DNA from: PWQG01 sp041685555
GTDB taxonomy: Bacteria > Pseudomonadota > Gammaproteobacteria > Pseudomonadales > Pseudohongiellaceae
Assembly: GCA_041685555.1 (NCBI GenBank)
Contig: JAWLFN010000134.1
Location: 1 to 7,590 of the forward strand
Direction of reading: 5' to 3'
DNA length: 7,590 nucleotides
Shown: piece by piece, positions 6,090 through 7,590 of the stretch
Numbering within the stretch: the first letter of the stretch is position 1
Layout: every line of letters starts with the position of its first letter
Made by a program: the position numbers and the translations under genes
Notes under the pieces: model-generated
What the model was told of the DNA's origin: nothing
The model's input: the letters and a program-made list of their open reading frames with translations, nothing else
Databases searched by the model: none

Positions 6090-6709
6090 GTCCGTGACTC
6101 CTGAATCCGGGTGGCCAGTGTGGCGATACGCTGGCCCAGTACCTCACAGAGCTGGCGCTCCTCGTCACTGATCGGGCGATCGCTGTCCGGGCCGGCAAAA
6201 TGACTGGCTCCATACGGTGTGCCACCGCTGCTGGTACTCATCAGAGCAGGGGCACTGTAGGGAATCCCGGTCAGTACCATGCCGTGGTGCAACAGTGGCA
6301 GGGCCATGCTCAGCAGGGTGCTTTCCTGTCCGCCGTGCAGGCTGGAAGTGGATGTGAACACCGCGGCCGGCCGGTCCACCAGGGCACCGCTGGCCCACAG
6401 GGCTCCGGTGCCGTCCAGGAAATGTTTCAGTGCCGCGGCCATGTTGCCGAATCGGGTCGGGCTGCCCAGCACCAGGCCACTGCAGTGCAACAGATCTTCC
6501 TCGCTGCAGTAGATGGCCCCTTCCCGGGGCACGGCCGGCTGGCTCTGCCGATGGTCGGGGGACACCGGGGGCACGGTGCGCAGTCGTGCCTCCATGCCGT
6601 CGATGCGCTCCACGCCATGGGCAATGTGACGGGCCATGTCGGCTGTTGCGCCGTAGCGGCTGTAGTACAGTACCAGAACGTAGCGGTTTGTGTTGTCGTC
6701 GGGACTCAT
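6086..6709 (-). CDS. wrbA: WrbA-type NAD(P)H:quinone oxidoreductase
   Basis: WrbA is a tetrameric FMN flavoprotein that reduces quinones by two electrons with NAD(P)H, which limits semiquinone and radical formation. The 207-residue protein has the flavodoxin phosphate loop 'YYSRYGAT' (15-22), 'GSPTRFGNM' (82-90), 'FLDGTGALWASGAL' (97-110), the FMN-ring loop 'TSTSSLHGGQES' (119-130), 'HHGMV' (141-145) and 'GGTPYGASHFAG' (162-173). These are WrbA-specific, not general flavodoxin. The ATG overlaps the stop of the upstream yihY-type gene by 4 bp. An in-frame stop lies two codons upstream, so the start cannot be much earlier. The nearest Shine-Dalgarno-like sequence (AAGGA) is about 13 bases away, too far for strong independent initiation, so coupling to the upstream gene is likely. 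Confidence 0.95.
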   Translation of the reverse strand: MSPDDNTNRYVLVLYYSRYGATADMARHIAHGVERIDGMEARLRTVPPVSPDHRQSQPAVPREGAIYCSEEDLLHCSGLVLGSPTRFGNMAAALKHFLDGTGALWASGALVDRPAAVFTSTSSLHGGQESTLLSMALPLLHHGMVLTGIPYSAPALMSTSSGGTPYGASHFAGPDSDRPISDEERQLCEVLGQRIATLATRIQESRT

Positions 6710-7590
6710 GTGTCAGTGTCATTCCTTTCCGGTGGGGCGAGGTCGGCAAAGCGGGTCTCACCCAATTGCTGTTCCACGGTTGTATCCACCCGTTCCAGCC
6801 AATTGGCGATGGCCTGCTGCTGCGGGCAACGTGAGCGAATGGTGAGCGGATCCGGTGCCATCCGGCGGATCCGCTGACGCAATTGCTGGACGGGCAACGT
6901 ACTGACATCGCCTATGGGCAGGTACCGGGATGGATCATTGGCGGTGGCCGCGATGAAACGGATGCGCTCGAGTGTGCTCAGTGCGACTTCGACGATCTGA
7001 GAGTTGATGCCGGTATGATCCACGATTTCATCAATGCTCCAGGGCGGCTGGCGGTCCAGGAAACGTTGGACGATCAGTGCGGCCACCGTCAGCGTCACTT
7101 CTTCCTGATCACGTAATGCCAGACGTAGCGGCTTGCGACCATTGCGGGTCCGTGACGGGTGCTGGTGATAGAAAGCCACCGATGAGCCGATCAGCAGCAC
7201 GAACCAGCCCAGGTACAGCAACAGCATCAACAGGATCAGTGCGAAAAAAGCCGCATAGATGACCGCATTGGCGGAATTGGCGACCAGGAAATTGCTGAAG
7301 ACCCAGCCCAGCAGTTTCCACGCGATGGTTGTGACTATGCCGCCGATGATTGCCGAGGAGAATTGCACCCGCGTATTGGGAATGAAACGATATGCGAAGG
7401 CGAATGCCAGCGACATGAACACCAGTGGCATCAGGAAGCCGATAAACTGCAGGATCCACGCGCCGAAAGAGAGGCTGTCGAGGTATTCGACCACAAAACT
7501 CGTGTTCACGGCAGAAGCCATGCCGACCGAGATCAGAATGAGCAGGGGACTGCCGATCAGCGCGAAAAGGTACTCGCTGATGCGGTTGGC
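6706..7590 (-). CDS. YihY/BrkB family membrane protein with cytoplasmic winged-helix-like C-terminus (5' end outside window)
   Basis: The frame is open through the right edge, so the N-terminus is missing; 294 residues are seen. Membrane segments include one near the edge ('SPLLILISVG' onward) and three more at about residues 44-70, 78-103 and 109-140 of the visible part. The segments 'FRFIPNT'-like 'YRFIPNTRV', 'IIGGIVTTIAWKLLGWVFS' and 'YLGWFVLLIGSSVAFYHQ' are typical of the YihY family. After the last helix comes a soluble tail of about 150 residues. Its first part (roughly 163-215) looks like a winged helix: 'WSIDEIVDHTGINSQIVEVALSTL', then a short 'GRYL/SRYLPIG'-like wing. Members were once called ribonuclease BN, but that activity belongs to another gene (elaC/rbn), so I do not call an RNase. 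Substrate and function are unknown. It is first of three tightly overlapping genes. Confidence 0.88.
   Translation of the reverse strand, partial: ANRISEYLFALIGSPLLILISVGMASAVNTSFVVEYLDSLSFGAWILQFIGFLMPLVFMSLAFAFAYRFIPNTRVQFSSAIIGGIVTTIAWKLLGWVFSNFLVANSANAVIYAAFFALILLMLLLYLGWFVLLIGSSVAFYHQHPSRTRNGRKPLRLALRDQEEVTLTVAALIVQRFLDRQPPWSIDEIVDHTGINSQIVEVALSTLERIRFIAATANDPSRYLPIGDVSTLPVQQLRQRIRRMAPDPLTIRSRCPQQQAIANWLERVDTTVEQQLGETRFADLAPPERNDTDT

Noticed and set aside
6165..6908. Minus-strand 247-codon frame overlapping wrbA and the yihY-type gene
   Set aside because: It is a frame-shifted shadow with Arg/His/Pro-rich composition and no family similarity.

Overview
The window reads as ordinary core chromosome of a GC-rich, flagellated gammaproteobacterium. 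Every gene has a recognisable family. The order purM-purN-DUF3108, divergent from DUF2066-hda, with wrbA, a YihY/BrkB membrane protein and a DUF2069 membrane protein close by, resembles the Pseudomonas purMN/hda neighbourhood as I remember it. The PurN, FleQ and Hda sequences would also fit an Ectothiorhodospiraceae/Chromatiales-type lineage. I cannot settle the genus from sequence alone. I see no insertion sequence, phage gene, CRISPR array, tRNA or rRNA.

Layout. (1) 1-960, plus: the C-terminal part of a FleQ-type sigma-54 activator, cut at its Walker A motif by the left edge. (2) 961-1106: a 146-bp gap between converging genes with GC-rich inverted repeats and no clear terminator. (3) 1107-3719, minus: an operon in the order purM, purN (4-bp overlap), then an exported DUF3108 protein after a 55-bp gap. 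(4) 3720-3830: a divergent promoter region in which the two best sigma-70-type promoters are interleaved. (5) 3831-5665, plus: an exported DUF2066 protein and hda, with stop and start sharing one base. (6) 5666-5675: ten bases between converging stops. (7) 5676-7590, minus: yihY-type gene (cut at the right edge), wrbA and a DUF2069 membrane protein, joined by 4-bp ATGA overlaps.

How the genes work together. PurM and PurN carry out two steps of de novo purine synthesis. Hda acts with the DNA-loaded beta clamp to hydrolyse ATP on DnaA and so limits replication initiation. The shared promoter region therefore places nucleotide synthesis and replication control back to back. FleQ is the master regulator of flagellar genes, and in pseudomonads it responds to cyclic di-GMP. 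The right-hand cluster is membrane and redox associated and has no firmly known common role.

No wholly new system is apparent. The most interesting points are the interleaved divergent promoters at 3785-3823, the prediction that the DUF2066-hda message is leaderless, the apparent conservation of the FleQ cyclic di-GMP residues, and the persistent company of DUF3108 and DUF2066 with purine and replication genes.
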